Source: Bacteroidaceae bacterium (GTDB lineage: Bacteria > Bacteroidota > Bacteroidia > Bacteroidales > Bacteroidaceae). From it: a DNA stretch of 64,000 nt. The DNA is taken from NCBI GenBank assembly GCA_024401275.1, contig JAKSLJ010000012.1:1-64000 (forward strand), given 5' to 3'. Of the stretch, positions 34,124 through 43,671 are shown piece after piece. The notes beneath the pieces are model-generated. The model was not told the DNA's origin, ran no database searches, and saw only the letters and a program-made list of their open reading frames with translations. The number at the start of each line of letters is the position of its first letter. Position 1 is the stretch's first letter. A program made the position numbers and the translations under genes.

Positions 34124-34876
34124 TTAGTCAGCAAGCTTCGCCTTGATGAACTCGCGATTGAGGCGAGCAATGTTAGCGATAGACTCGTTCTTTGGACATT
34201 CAGCTTCGCAAGCGCGAGTGTTTGTACAGTTACCGAAGCCGAGCTCTTCCATCTTGGCAACCATAGCCTTAGCACGCTTAGCAGCCTCAGGACGACCCTG
34301 TGGGAGAAGTGCAAGCTGTGATACCTTAGAAGAAACGAAGAGCATAGCAGAACCGTTCTTACATGCAGCTACGCAGCAACCGCAACCGATACATGTAGCA
34401 GCGTCCATAGCCTCGTCAGCAGCCTCCTTAGGGATAAGGATAGCGTTAGCGTCCTGAGCCTGTCCTGTACGGATAGAAGTGTAACCACCTGCCTGGATGA
34501 TCTTGTCGAATGCTGAGCGGTCAACCATACAGTCCTTGATTACAGGGAAACCAGCTGAACGCCATGGCTCAACAGTGATAACATCACCGTCGTTGAACTT
34601 ACGCATGTAGAGCTGGCAAGTTGTAGCGCCCTGGTTTGGTCCGTGTGGGTGTCCGTTTACGTAGAGTGAGCACATACCGCAGATACCCTCGCGGCAGTCG
34701 TGGTCGAAGACGAAAGGCTCCTGGCCTTCGTTGATGAGCTGCTCGTTCATGATGTCGAGCATCTCGAGGAATGAAGTGTCGTCAGGGATGTTAGTCATCT
34801 GACGCTCGTCGAAATGACCCTTATCCTTAGGACCGTTCTGCTTCCAATATTTGATTGTAAAAGAAATATTTGCCAT
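34124..34876 (-). CDS. frdB: Fumarate reductase/succinate dehydrogenase iron-sulfur subunit
   Basis: This 250-residue protein carries three Fe-S clusters. The [2Fe-2S] ligands are in CREGICGMC plus a later Cys (TTCQLYM). The two C-terminal cluster motifs are CIGCGCCVAAC and the CTNTRACEAECPK region. It passes electrons between the quinone site in FrdC and FAD in FrdA. It is the third gene of frdC-frdA-frdB, 6 bp after frdA. In Bacteroidales the complex reduces fumarate to succinate as the end of fermentation. Confidence 0.96.
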   Translation of the reverse strand: MANISFTIKYWKQNGPKDKGHFDERQMTNIPDDTSFLEMLDIMNEQLINEGQEPFVFDHDCREGICGMCSLYVNGHPHGPNQGATTCQLYMRKFNDGDVITVEPWRSAGFPVIKDCMVDRSAFDKIIQAGGYTSIRTGQAQDANAILIPKEAADEAMDAATCIGCGCCVAACKNGSAMLFVSSKVSQLALLPQGRPEAAKRAKAMVAKMEELGFGNCTNTRACEAECPKNESIANIARLNREFIKAKLAD

Positions 34877-34882
34877 GTGATA

Positions 34883-36862
34883 TTAGTTCTTATAGTTACG
34901 TGTCTGAACCTTGATTGCTTCGTACTCGAGAGGTTCCTTGATGAGTTCAGGAGCAGTCTCGTCGTTGTTCTGGTAGTTCCAGCAACCTACGTAGAAGAAG
35001 TTCTCGTCGTCGCGCTTAGCCTCGCCTTCCTCTGTCTGGTACTCCTCGCGGAAGTGACCACCACAAGACTCGTTACGAGAGAGTGCGTCGTTAGCAACAA
35101 GCTCACCCATGATGATGAAGTCACGGAGGTGGATTGCCTTGTCGAGCTCTACGTTGAGACCTTCCTTATCGCCAGGGATGAAGAGGTTTGTATTGAATTC
35201 CTTGCGGAGTTCCTTGAGAAGCTTGAGACCTTCCTTAAGACCTTCTGCTGTACGTCCCATACCAACGTGCTCCCACATGATGTGGCCGAGCTCCTTGTGG
35301 ATAGAGTCAACAGAACGCTTACCCTTGATGTTCATGAGGCGATCGATTTCAGCCTGAACAGCCTTCTCAGCCTCGTCGAACTCAGGACGATCAGTAGCAA
35401 CCTTTGGCCAGAGAGCCTGGTCAGCGAGGTAGTTCTGAATAGTATAAGGAAGAACGAAGTAACCGTCAGCAAGACCCTGCATGAGAGCAGAAGCACCGAG
35501 ACGGTTAGCACCGTGGTCAGAGAAGTTACACTCACCGATAGCGAAGAGACCAGGGATAGAAGTCTGGAGCTCATAGTCAACCCAGATACCACCCATTGTG
35601 TAGTGAACAGCAGGGAAGATCATCATTGGCTTGTAGTAGTCGATGCCATTAGCTGACTTAACGAACTCGCCTGGGTTAACGTCAGTGATTTCCTCGTACA
35701 TATCGAAGAGGTTACCGTAGCGCTGGCGAACAACATCAATACCGAGACGCTGGATAGACTCTGAGAAGTCGAGGAATACAGCGAGACCAGTGTTGTTTAC
35801 ACCGAAGCCCTTGTCGCAACGCTCCTTGGCAGCACGTGAAGCAACGTCACGTGGAACGAGGTTACCGAATGCTGGGTAACGGCGCTCGAGGTAGTAGTCG
35901 CGATCCTCTTCTGGGATATCCCAACCGTTCTTTGTGCCTGCCTGGAGAGCCTGAGCATCTTCGAGCTTCTTTGGCACCCAGATACGACCATCGTTACGGA
36001 GTGACTCAGACATAAGAGTAAGCTTAGACTGGTTCTCACCGTGAACAGGGATACAAGTAGGGTGAATCTGAACGTATGATGGGTTTGCGAAGTAAGCACC
36101 CTTGCGGTAGCACTGAACAGCAGCTGTACAGTTACAGCCCATAGCGTTTGTAGAAAGGAAGTAAGCGTTACCGTAACCACCAGTAGCGATAACTACAGCG
36201 TTAGCAGTGAAGCGCTCGAGTTCACCTGTTACAAGGTTCTTAGCGATGATACCGCGTGCGTGACCGTCAACGATTACGAGGTCTTCCATCTCATAGCGAG
36301 TGAAGAGCTTTACCTTGCCAGCCTGAACCTGTGCAGAGAGTGAAGAGTAAGCACCGAGGAGGAGCTGCTGACCTGTCTGACCCTTAGCGTAGAATGTACG
36401 AGATACCTGAGCACCACCGAATGAACGGTTAGCGAGCATACCGCCGTATTCACGAGCGAAAGGAACACCCTGAGCAACACACTGGTCGATGATGTCGTTT
36501 GATACTTCAGCAAGACGGTAAACATTAGCCTCGCGAGCACGATAGTCACCACCCTTTACAGTATCGTAGAAGAGGCGATATACTGAGTCGCCGTCATTCT
36601 GGTAGTTCTTTGCTGCATTGATACCACCCTGTGCAGCGATAGAGTGTGCACGACGTGGAGAGTCCTGGATGCAGAAGTTAAGCACATTGAAGCCCATCTC
36701 ACCGAGAGAAGCAGCAGCACTTGCACCAGCAAGACCTGTACCTACCACGATGACATCAAGCTTCAGCTTATTCTTTGGGTTCACCAAGCGCTGGTGAGCC
36801 TTATAGTTGGTCCATTTTTCTGCTACTGGACCTTCTGGTATTCTTGAATTAATTGTAGTCAT
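34883..36862 (-). CDS. frdA: Fumarate reductase/succinate dehydrogenase flavoprotein subunit
   Basis: This 659-residue FAD protein has a Rossmann start ([21 protein letters not shown]), the FAD-linking His region [11 protein letters not shown], substrate-site motifs QIHPTCIP and [10 protein letters not shown], and the C-terminal helical domain. Its length and N-terminal extension match the type B enzymes with a diheme cytochrome b, as in Bacteroides and Wolinella. It catalyses fumarate reduction with electrons from menaquinol. Confidence 0.97.
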   Translation of the reverse strand: MTTINSRIPEGPVAEKWTNYKAHQRLVNPKNKLKLDVIVVGTGLAGASAAASLGEMGFNVLNFCIQDSPRRAHSIAAQGGINAAKNYQNDGDSVYRLFYDTVKGGDYRAREANVYRLAEVSNDIIDQCVAQGVPFAREYGGMLANRSFGGAQVSRTFYAKGQTGQQLLLGAYSSLSAQVQAGKVKLFTRYEMEDLVIVDGHARGIIAKNLVTGELERFTANAVVIATGGYGNAYFLSTNAMGCNCTAAVQCYRKGAYFANPSYVQIHPTCIPVHGENQSKLTLMSESLRNDGRIWVPKKLEDAQALQAGTKNGWDIPEEDRDYYLERRYPAFGNLVPRDVASRAAKERCDKGFGVNNTGLAVFLDFSESIQRLGIDVVRQRYGNLFDMYEEITDVNPGEFVKSANGIDYYKPMMIFPAVHYTMGGIWVDYELQTSIPGLFAIGECNFSDHGANRLGASALMQGLADGYFVLPYTIQNYLADQALWPKVATDRPEFDEAEKAVQAEIDRLMNIKGKRSVDSIHKELGHIMWEHVGMGRTAEGLKEGLKLLKELRKEFNTNLFIPGDKEGLNVELDKAIHLRDFIIMGELVANDALSRNESCGGHFREEYQTEEGEAKRDDENFFYVGCWNYQNNDETAPELIKEPLEYEAIKVQTRNYKN

Positions 36863-36933
36863 TTTTGTTTTTGTTTTTTCGAGATTTCGATTATTCGAAG
36901 TTTCGATTTTCCCTATCCCCTAATACTATTAAA

Positions 36934-36960
36934 AGTTCCCCCTTCGGGGGTTAGGGGGCT
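36934..36960. repeat. C-run/G-run palindrome between frdC and frdA
   Basis: AGTTCCCCC-TT-CGGGGG-TTAGGGGGCT matches copies at 61709-61735 (inverted) and 61812-61839. It lies just downstream of frdC. Confidence 0.8.
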
Positions 36961-36964
36961 ATTT

Positions 36965-37639
36965 TTATCCGCAGATGCCTGTTGCGAAAGCAATTACTAC
37001 TGCTGCGAAGCCGAGCATGAGGACAGTTGTGTAAGCAACGCCGATGAGCTTCCAACGGTTGAACCAAGTCTTACCGTTCCATCCGAGAGTGTGCATTGAG
37101 CTCCAGAAACCGTGAGAAAGGTGGAACCAGATAGATGCAAGCCATACGAGGTAGAGAACCACGTGGATTGGATCCTTGAAAGTGTGCTGGATGAAGTAGT
37201 AACCGTCTGTTGGAGCTGGAGTAGAGAACTCGCCAGCACCCATGAGCTCTGCGAGCATCATCTTTGACCAGAAGTCATAGAGGTGAAGAGCAAGGCCAAG
37301 GAAGATGATGATACCAAGAACGAGCATGTTCTTAGAAGCCCACTCAACCTTTGGATTAGAGCCTGTTACGGCATACTTCTCAGGACCACGAGCTTTACGG
37401 TTCTGAGCATTCAGGATGAAAGCGTACACGATGTGAAGTACAGCGAGAGCAGCCAAACCGATAGTTGCCACTACAGCATACCAGTTGGCACCAAGGAACT
37501 CACAAATCATGTTGTAGCCTTCGCCTGAGAAGAGAGCAACGACATTCATACACATGTGGAATGTCAAGAACAAGATAAGAGCAACGCCTGTGAGAGACAT
37601 CACTACTTTTCTTCCGATAGGTGAATTAATTAACCACAT
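36965..37639 (-). CDS. frdC: Fumarate reductase/succinate dehydrogenase cytochrome b subunit
   Basis: This 224-residue membrane protein has five predicted helices with His residues in several of them (FLTFHMCMN, VLHIVYAF, LALHLYDF, FIQHTFKDPIHVVLYL, IWFHLSHGFWS). Size and helix number match the diheme cytochrome b of type B complexes. It anchors FrdAB and oxidises menaquinol. It is first in the operon, with a -7 box TAACTTTG at 37711-37718. Confidence 0.94.
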   Translation of the reverse strand: MWLINSPIGRKVVMSLTGVALILFLTFHMCMNVVALFSGEGYNMICEFLGANWYAVVATIGLAALAVLHIVYAFILNAQNRKARGPEKYAVTGSNPKVEWASKNMLVLGIIIFLGLALHLYDFWSKMMLAELMGAGEFSTPAPTDGYYFIQHTFKDPIHVVLYLVWLASIWFHLSHGFWSSMHTLGWNGKTWFNRWKLIGVAYTTVLMLGFAAVVIAFATGICG

Positions 37640-37710
37640 AAGTTTTAAAAATTTATAAATTGTTTTTGTTATTTTCGATAGATGTAAAGGCTAACATAAA
37701 TATCGCGGCG

Positions 37711-37718
37711 CAAAGTTA
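37711..37718 (-). promoter_or_regulatory. Likely -7 box of the frdCAB promoter
   Basis: It reads TAACTTTG on the minus strand, 72 bp before frdC. No exact TTTG -33 is found at the usual distance. Confidence 0.5.
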
Positions 37719-37827
37719 CTACATTTTTGAATATAAAGCAACTTTTTACGGGAAAAACCTCATAATTTTTCCGTTTTACACCACAAATAAGCAACTCTAT
37801 GTTGCAATTTCATTTGCCTTTTTTACA

Positions 37828-39135
37828 TTATGAAGCCTTTTCCTCCTCCTTTGGCAGCACAAGATTGAGCAAAACTGCAAGCAAGAAGACTACTGCTACG
37901 CAGTTCTGTGCAAAGACTGTCTGAACGATTTCAGGGAAGAGTTTGAACATGTCTTGCGCTGCTGTGAAGCCAAGACCAACGCTGAGCGAAAGCGAAACGA
38001 TGATCATGTTGCGCTGAGAGAAACCACTGCGAGACATCATTTCGAAACCGGCAAAGAGAATGGAGCCGAACATCATGATGGTACAACCGCCGAGAACAGC
38101 CTGCGGAATGGAAGTTAGCACAAAGCCGACAACAGGGAAAAGTCCACCGAGAATCATGATGCAAGCACCTGTAGCAATGGCAAAGCGATTTACCACACCA
38201 GTCATTGCAGAAAGTCCCACATTCTGACTGAAGGAAGTGATCGGAGTACAGCCGAAGATTCCGGAAAGCGAACTAATGAAGCCGTCGCAAGTTATGGCAT
38301 TACCCATCTCCTGCTGATGCGGATTTCTGCCAAGCGCACTATTGCAGAGAGCAGATGTATCGCCGATAGTCTCTGTTGCAGAAACAAGGAAAATGGCAAC
38401 GATAGATAGAATTGCGCCGATATTGAATTCCGGAGTAAAAGGCAACAACTTAGGAAGAGAAATGACAGAACAGTTTGCAAGTCCAGAGAAATCTACCATG
38501 CCCATGCAGACTGCCAGCACATAACCTACCACCAAGCCGATAAGAACTGACAATGAGCGCATTACGCCTTTCGCAAAAACTTGACAGACAAGACATACAA
38601 GAAGAGTTACCGATCCGACAATCCAGTTGTTGGCTGAACCGAAATCAGCAGCACCTTGTCCGCCAGCGAAAGAGTTCGCTCCGATAGGAAGAAGCGAGAA
38701 ACCGATGGCGATAACGACAGTTGCTGCCACGACATGCGGAATGAGTTTTATCCAATACTTGGCACAAAGTCCGAGCAGACCTTCAACAATACCGCCCACA
38801 ATTACAGCACCGATGAGAGTTCCCATGCCCATGGTTGTTCCGATGGCGATGGCGAGAGAGAGGAAAGTGAAACTGATACCCATCACGATAGGCAGTCGAG
38901 AGCCTATGCGCCATATAGGATAAAGTTGGATAAGCGTACCTATTCCGGCAATCACCATACAGTTCTGTACGAGAATACTACTAAGCTCCTTGTCTATTCC
39001 CACCACATTGGCGAGGATGATGATTGGAGTGATATTGCTGACGAACATCGCCAAAACATGCTGCAATCCAAAAGGAACAGCCTGAGCCAACGGCACTCTG
39101 CCGTCAAGCTGATAGAGATTTGATTTGTCTGCCAT
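37828..39135 (-). CDS. Xanthine/uracil permease, NCS2 family
   Basis: This 435-residue protein has about 14 membrane helices and NCS2 motifs: the QH-type first helix (GLQHVLAMF), SATETIGDTSAL in helix 8 and ITSFSQNVGLSAMTGV in helix 10. The latter patterns favour xanthine or uric-acid transporters. Its start overlaps the xpt stop (TAATG), so it is probably co-translated with xanthine phosphoribosyltransferase. Together they take up xanthine and trap it as XMP. Confidence 0.92.
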   Translation of the reverse strand: MADKSNLYQLDGRVPLAQAVPFGLQHVLAMFVSNITPIIILANVVGIDKELSSILVQNCMVIAGIGTLIQLYPIWRIGSRLPIVMGISFTFLSLAIAIGTTMGMGTLIGAVIVGGIVEGLLGLCAKYWIKLIPHVVAATVVIAIGFSLLPIGANSFAGGQGAADFGSANNWIVGSVTLLVCLVCQVFAKGVMRSLSVLIGLVVGYVLAVCMGMVDFSGLANCSVISLPKLLPFTPEFNIGAILSIVAIFLVSATETIGDTSALCNSALGRNPHQQEMGNAITCDGFISSLSGIFGCTPITSFSQNVGLSAMTGVVNRFAIATGACIMILGGLFPVVGFVLTSIPQAVLGGCTIMMFGSILFAGFEMMSRSGFSQRNMIIVSLSLSVGLGFTAAQDMFKLFPEIVQTVFAQNCVAVVFLLAVLLNLVLPKEEEKAS

Positions 39136-39716
39136 TATTGTGCCCTGAATTTTATAGTCTGTGTTTCATAGTCCATATCATCGATAATTGCTATCGACTC
39201 AAGATGGTAACCTTGCTCTCGGATAATCTTTCCGCCGTTCTGCTGTCCTTTTTCAATTACAGCACCGAGTCCGACAACCTCGCCGCCAGCCTGGTTTACG
39301 ATGTCAATGAGTGCGCCAAACGCTTTACCATCAGCAAGAAAGTCATCTACGATGAGAACCTTCTCTCCCTTTGAAAGATATGGTTTTGAGACGAAAACAT
39401 TGTTCATCTTCTTGTGAGTGAACGAATAAGCTTGCGACATATACTTGTCGTCTGTGCTGTTCACGGTAACGCCTTTCTTGGCAAACACCACCGGAACATC
39501 ATACATATTTGCGAGCATTATGGCAATGGCAATACCGCTTGCCTCAATGGTAAGCACCTTATCAACAGGAGTGCCTTTGAAACGGCGCTTGAACTCGCAA
39601 GCCACCTGGCGCATAACATCTATGTCTATCTGGTGGTTCAGAAAATTATCCACCTTCAGCACATTGCCTTCATATACTTTTCCGTCGGCAATAATCTTTT
39701 CTTCAAGGAAATTCAT
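39135..39716 (-). CDS. xpt: Xanthine phosphoribosyltransferase
   Basis: This 193-residue type I phosphoribosyltransferase has the PRPP motif VLIVDDFLADGKA, the family start LEEKIIADGKVYEGNVLKVD and the TIEASGIAIA segment. It converts xanthine and PRPP to XMP. It is the first gene of a two-gene operon with the permease. No purine riboswitch was recognised in the leader. Confidence 0.95.
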   Translation of the reverse strand: MNFLEEKIIADGKVYEGNVLKVDNFLNHQIDIDVMRQVACEFKRRFKGTPVDKVLTIEASGIAIAIMLANMYDVPVVFAKKGVTVNSTDDKYMSQAYSFTHKKMNNVFVSKPYLSKGEKVLIVDDFLADGKAFGALIDIVNQAGGEVVGLGAVIEKGQQNGGKIIREQGYHLESIAIIDDMDYETQTIKFRAQ

Positions 39717-39740
39717 AAGTAAGTGAACTTATTTGTTTTT

Positions 39741-39897
39741 TTAATCAAGAATTTAAGTAGGTTTAGCTCGGCGGTCCAAAGGAGAAAGCCAATTTAAGAT
39801 TTTTCTTTGACTAGTTTTTTTCTTCGATTCATTAGAATTCCTTAGAATTTAAGATCGTAGCGAGCATGAAATCCTTAATTCTTTAATTCTTGATCAA
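39741..39897. repeat. Inverted-repeat element upstream of xpt
   Basis: TTAATCAAGAATTTAAG (39741-39757) and its inverted copy at 39881-39897 match at 15 of 17 positions and enclose AT-rich sequence with further AATT repeats. It fills most of the gap between xpt and the Tsx-like gene. It may be a MITE relic or a regulatory fold in the xpt leader. Confidence 0.5.
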
Positions 39898-39925
39898 AAT
39901 AATATTTTTGAACAGTAACTTAGTA

Positions 39926-40651
39926 TTAGAATTGATATTTGAGAGCGATGGTTGGATTCACGAAGAACTTCTTGTCGTTGGCATAATTCACGATGAAATT
40001 ATTACTCAACTCCACCTCAGTACCGATGCTAAAGTGCTTGCTTGCATTATACCAAAGCTGTGGTTCTGAGAGAATTACGAGCTGTCCGTGACCATTTGCC
40101 TGTACTCCACGCCAAAAATCAATGAAGCCAGAGAATGTCATTTTGTCCTGAGCAAAGCGAGTGCTCCAAACACCAGTCAGCTGAGCACTTGAATAAGACT
40201 TCTCGCCACCTGCGCCATGAAAGAACTGCTTGTAGAGAAGCTGCACCGAATAAGTTGTGGAGAAGTCTGCATTATGACCGTTAAATGCACCACCCACCAA
40301 TGCTGCCGGCTGGAAACGTGCTCCATAAGAGTTGTCCTTTCCTACAGTAACACCGCCATCCAACTCCACATGAGCCGCAAACGGGCTCTGCTTTCCGAGA
40401 TTGAACTCGCGCGAAATCTCCGCATAAGCTCCTGTCATTCCCTGACGAGTGGCATCAAGGTCAACGAAATAATACCACGAACCGAGCTCATCGGCATTGA
40501 ACTGCTCTATCGTGAGAGTAGCTTTCTGGCGGTCGCCTTCCTCGTCTGGATAGATGGCGCTACCGAAGTCATAATGCAACTGAAGGTTCTGGGCTGAAAG
40601 GTTTGCCGCAGCAAAGAAAAGTGAGCAAAGAATAAAAGATAGTTTTTTCAT
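39926..40651 (-). CDS. DUF5020 outer-membrane protein, Tsx-like channel
   Basis: The product has 241 residues from MKKLSF at 40651; the longer frame to 40792 would precede the promoter. It has a signal peptide (LSAQ), then alternating beta strands with aromatic girdles (YDFGSAIYPDEEG, WYYFVDLDATRQG, YAEISREFNLG) ending KYQF, typical of a small outer-membrane barrel. DUF5020 members resemble the nucleoside channel Tsx. The neighbouring xpt and xanthine permease fit a role in purine base or nucleoside entry. Confidence 0.78.
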   Translation of the reverse strand: MKKLSFILCSLFFAAANLSAQNLQLHYDFGSAIYPDEEGDRQKATLTIEQFNADELGSWYYFVDLDATRQGMTGAYAEISREFNLGKQSPFAAHVELDGGVTVGKDNSYGARFQPAALVGGAFNGHNADFSTTYSVQLLYKQFFHGAGGEKSYSSAQLTGVWSTRFAQDKMTFSGFIDFWRGVQANGHGQLVILSEPQLWYNASKHFSIGTEVELSNNFIVNYANDKKFFVNPTIALKYQF

Positions 40652-40678
40652 AGCGTTAACATAGTATAAATTTCGCGG

Positions 40679-40709
40679 CAAAGTTAACATTTTTTTTGAT
40701 TCTACCAAA
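40679..40709 (-). promoter_or_regulatory. Promoter of the Tsx-like gene
   Basis: On the minus strand TTTG (40706-40709) and TAACTTTG (40679-40686) are separated by 19 bp, with the start codon 27 bp downstream. This supports the 40651 start. Confidence 0.7.
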
Positions 40710-40791
40710 ACAATCAGCACAAAAACACACAGTCTGCCACATGTTTCCACTTTTAATTTTTTCACATTACCGCAAAAAACACAAGAGAACA

Positions 40792-40822
40792 TTTGCAGAT
40801 TGTCTTTTTTTCATTAATTTTG
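40792..40822 (+). promoter_or_regulatory. Promoter of the S9 peptidase
   Basis: TTTG (40792-40795) and TAATTTTG (40815-40822) are separated by 19 bp, 26 bp before the start codon at 40849. Confidence 0.7.
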
Positions 40823-40848
40823 CAGCGTCATATATTCAAGAAAACATT

Positions 40849-43350
40849 ATGAAAAGAATTCTTTCCGCACTGCTTCTCGCCAGTGCTTTCACCACAGCCT
40901 CGGCACAAAACCAGAAGATAGAATCGTTTCGCTACGCAGGTCCTTACGCTATTTCGCAGCCTGTAATGATAGATTCCGTAACATCGGACAACAAGAAGTT
41001 CGACGCAAAGTCGCTGCTCTCTGCCAACCTTAACCTTGAAACCGTCAAGGATGCTACGCAGAGCGTGGACTCCATATTGCCGGTAAACAAGGGCGAGACT
41101 CCGACGCTCAACCTTCTCTATGCGAAAATTTCAAACACATCTTTCGCCAAGGCAAAGATCAACATCAATAAACTCCAGAACTTCAAGCTGTTCGTTGACG
41201 GCAAAGAGCAGTCGTCGGGCGCAGAACTCTCACTGACTCCACGCACTCACGACATCGTGATAAAGTATCTTTCAATGCCGAATGAATCCGACACAGCACT
41301 TGTCAGCATCGAGAGCAAGTCTGACATCACGCTTTTGGCGAATCCGGAAAAGGGCGATGGAAAGGCTACATATTTTGCGGAAGCAGGAGTTAAGGCAAAA
41401 TCAACCTATTACATAAAACCTTCAAACGACGGACTTTATTACATCCAGATTGACCGTCAGCGTTTCCCTGACAACAGCACCGTCTGGACTTACTCACTGA
41501 AAGAGACAAAGGGCAACCGCGTCATTCTTTCTTCCAACAAATCAATAAGTTGGACTCCTTCTGGCGATCATCTTTTCTATAAATACAATGACACCAAGGA
41601 GGGCAGGCAACTCATCTTCGTTGACGCAAAGACTCTCTCTGAGACCATCGTCTGCAAGAAGATGCCGAGCGACCAGGTTACCATCATGCCAAACCACAAG
41701 CAAGCCATCGTTTCAAAGCGCGTGGAAGGCCAGAAAGCTGACGACGACAAGCATCTTTACTTGCATCCGGAAGACCGCGTTCCGGGTTGGAGAGACCGCA
41801 CACAGCTTCAGTTGTTCGACTTTGAGACTGGACTCACAACACCTATCACATACGGAAACCGCGCCTTGTGGCTGAACGACATCAGCCGCGACAGCCGTTA
41901 CCTCATACTCTCTGTCAATACCGAGGAGATTGAGAGCATGCGCCCAACGCTTTTCTCTACCCTACTCCGCCTTGATCTTCAGACCATGAAGACTGACACT
42001 CTCATCGCGAAAGACGGTTTCCTTGCCGGTTCTGCAATATCTCCTGACGGAAAGAAGATTGCCATAAAGGCATCACCGGAATTTGCCGACCGCATAGGCT
42101 GCACGCTGCCAAAGGACAAATATCCTAATATATACGACTATCAGCTCTACATTCTCGACATAGAAAAGGCTATTTCCAAGCAGTCTGGAGCCATCGTTCC
42201 TATGACTAAGGACTTCAATCCTTCAATTGAAGAATACAACTGGAGCGCTTACGACAACAACATCTACTTCTCTGCTCAGGACAAGGACCTTATTCGCCTA
42301 TATCAGCTTGATACTAAGACAAATAAGATAAAGAAGATGGAGATTCCTTCCGAATGCATAGCCCACTTCTACCTAGCCGACAATTCGCCACTTATCGGCA
42401 TCGGAACCTCGGGCATCGTTGACTACGGAAAGACTTACTGGCTCAATGCCAAAACGCTGAAAACCACGCTCATAGAGGACATTCACAAGCGCGAGCTTTC
42501 CGACTACGCCATGCCGACTTGCCATGACTTCAACTTCAAGAACTCCAACGGCGACGAAATAACTGGTTGTTATCTGCTTCCTCCGGGATTCGACGAGCAG
42601 AAGGCTGAGAAGGGCAAGTATCCTCTCCTTGTGTATTATTACGGTGGTTGTTCGCCTGTAAGTCGCTATTTCTCAACATCTTACTCATTCCCAGCTCTCG
42701 CTTCACAGGGTTATGTAGTCTATATCCTTCAGCCTCGCGGTTGCTCAGGTTTCGGTCAGGAATTCTCAGCATGGCATTGCAACACAGCCGGCGATCCACA
42801 GACACAGGACATCATCGAAGGCACAAAGGCGTTCTGCTCTGCACATCCTTACATAAACGAGAAGAAGATGGGTGCTTTCGGTGCGTCTTACGGCGGTTTC
42901 ATGACTATGTATCTGCAGACAAAGACCGATATGTTTGCCGCTGCATGGAGCCACGCCGGCATCTCAAACCACGCATCTTACTGGGGCTTCGGCTATTGGG
43001 GCTACACTTATTCTCAGGTCAGCATGCCAGGCACTTACCCTTGGACAAACAAGGAACTCTATGTTGACCGCTCTCCGCTCTTCAATGTGCAGAAAATCAA
43101 GACTCCACTACTCTTCACTCACGGCACTGACGACCGCAATGTTCCGCCTATTGAGAGTTCGCAGATGTTCACCGCTCTCCGTCTCCTCGGTCAGCCTACA
43201 GCCTACGTTACCTTCCAAAAGGAGGGCCACCATGTTGAGAACTATTCTCGCCTCATGAACTGGCAGAACACCTTCATGGCTTGGTTCGACAAATGGCTGA
43301 AAGGCGACAGCTCATGGTGGGATAGCATCTACACTGAAGTTAAGCTATAA
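40849..43350 (+). CDS. S9-family prolyl peptidase, DPP-IV-like, secreted
   Basis: The product has 833 residues from MKRILSALLL; the upstream frame precedes the promoter. A signal peptide (TASAQ) is followed by a beta-propeller (about 200-560) and an alpha/beta hydrolase domain (about 600-833). The nucleophile is Ser680 in GASYGGF; the Asp is in HGTDDRNVP and the His in KEGHHVEN. Such periplasmic peptidases cut dipeptides or oligopeptides from N-termini, often after Pro, and support peptide use. An inverted-repeat element follows the stop. Confidence 0.92.
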   Translation: MKRILSALLLASAFTTASAQNQKIESFRYAGPYAISQPVMIDSVTSDNKKFDAKSLLSANLNLETVKDATQSVDSILPVNKGETPTLNLLYAKISNTSFAKAKININKLQNFKLFVDGKEQSSGAELSLTPRTHDIVIKYLSMPNESDTALVSIESKSDITLLANPEKGDGKATYFAEAGVKAKSTYYIKPSNDGLYYIQIDRQRFPDNSTVWTYSLKETKGNRVILSSNKSISWTPSGDHLFYKYNDTKEGRQLIFVDAKTLSETIVCKKMPSDQVTIMPNHKQAIVSKRVEGQKADDDKHLYLHPEDRVPGWRDRTQLQLFDFETGLTTPITYGNRALWLNDISRDSRYLILSVNTEEIESMRPTLFSTLLRLDLQTMKTDTLIAKDGFLAGSAISPDGKKIAIKASPEFADRIGCTLPKDKYPNIYDYQLYILDIEKAISKQSGAIVPMTKDFNPSIEEYNWSAYDNNIYFSAQDKDLIRLYQLDTKTNKIKKMEIPSECIAHFYLADNSPLIGIGTSGIVDYGKTYWLNAKTLKTTLIEDIHKRELSDYAMPTCHDFNFKNSNGDEITGCYLLPPGFDEQKAEKGKYPLLVYYYGGCSPVSRYFSTSYSFPALASQGYVVYILQPRGCSGFGQEFSAWHCNTAGDPQTQDIIEGTKAFCSAHPYINEKKMGAFGASYGGFMTMYLQTKTDMFAAAWSHAGISNHASYWGFGYWGYTYSQVSMPGTYPWTNKELYVDRSPLFNVQKIKTPLLFTHGTDDRNVPPIESSQMFTALRLLGQPTAYVTFQKEGHHVENYSRLMNWQNTFMAWFDKWLKGDSSWWDSIYTEVKL

Positions 43351-43352
43351 AT

Positions 43353-43531
43353 GTAACCCAAAAGCGTTGCCGTTACCGTTGCCTTAAAACATGCACACAC
43401 ATTCAATTTCAGCCCCTTTTATATTATTAATGATTTATCATTAATTAAAAATATATATAATATATGTACGCGAGGGCATCTAAACCTAACGCAGATTTTA
43501 CGGCAACGGTAACGGCAACGCCTTTGGGTAC
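43353..43531. mobile_element. MITE-like element with 31-bp inverted ends
   Basis: GTAACCCAAAAGCGTTGCC... at 43353-43383 and its inverted copy at 43502-43531 match over about 30 bp. They enclose about 118 bp of very AT-rich DNA with no ORF. The ends contain a repeated CGTTGCCGTTACC motif. It begins two bases after the peptidase stop. A non-autonomous mobile element is likely; no target duplication is obvious. Confidence 0.7.
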
Positions 43532-43671
43532 GCATTTTGGTTACTCTTTTGCGGCGGCTTAACGACATGAGGCGTCATTTCCATTGCACCATATAGAGCC
43601 AACTGCAAGATAGCTAATTGAGCAAATTGTAAGCATTTCGGGCATTTTGCTTACATTCTTTTTATCAGTAT
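43532..43671. other. Intergenic region with a weak hairpin
   Basis: The hairpin GTAAGCA/TGCTTAC at 43629-43654, with a 12-base loop, lies 17 bp past the stop of the esterase gene and may be its terminator. Nothing else is recognised. Confidence 0.35.

Noticed and set aside
34814-35656. 280-residue ORF on the plus strand
   Set aside because: It is antisense to frdB and frdA, both certain genes; composition is a Leu/Val/Thr-rich shadow with no domain.
39717-39925. Purine riboswitch upstream of xpt
   Set aside because: The conserved three-way-junction bases of the purine aptamer could not be found; inverted AT-rich repeats explain the structure better.
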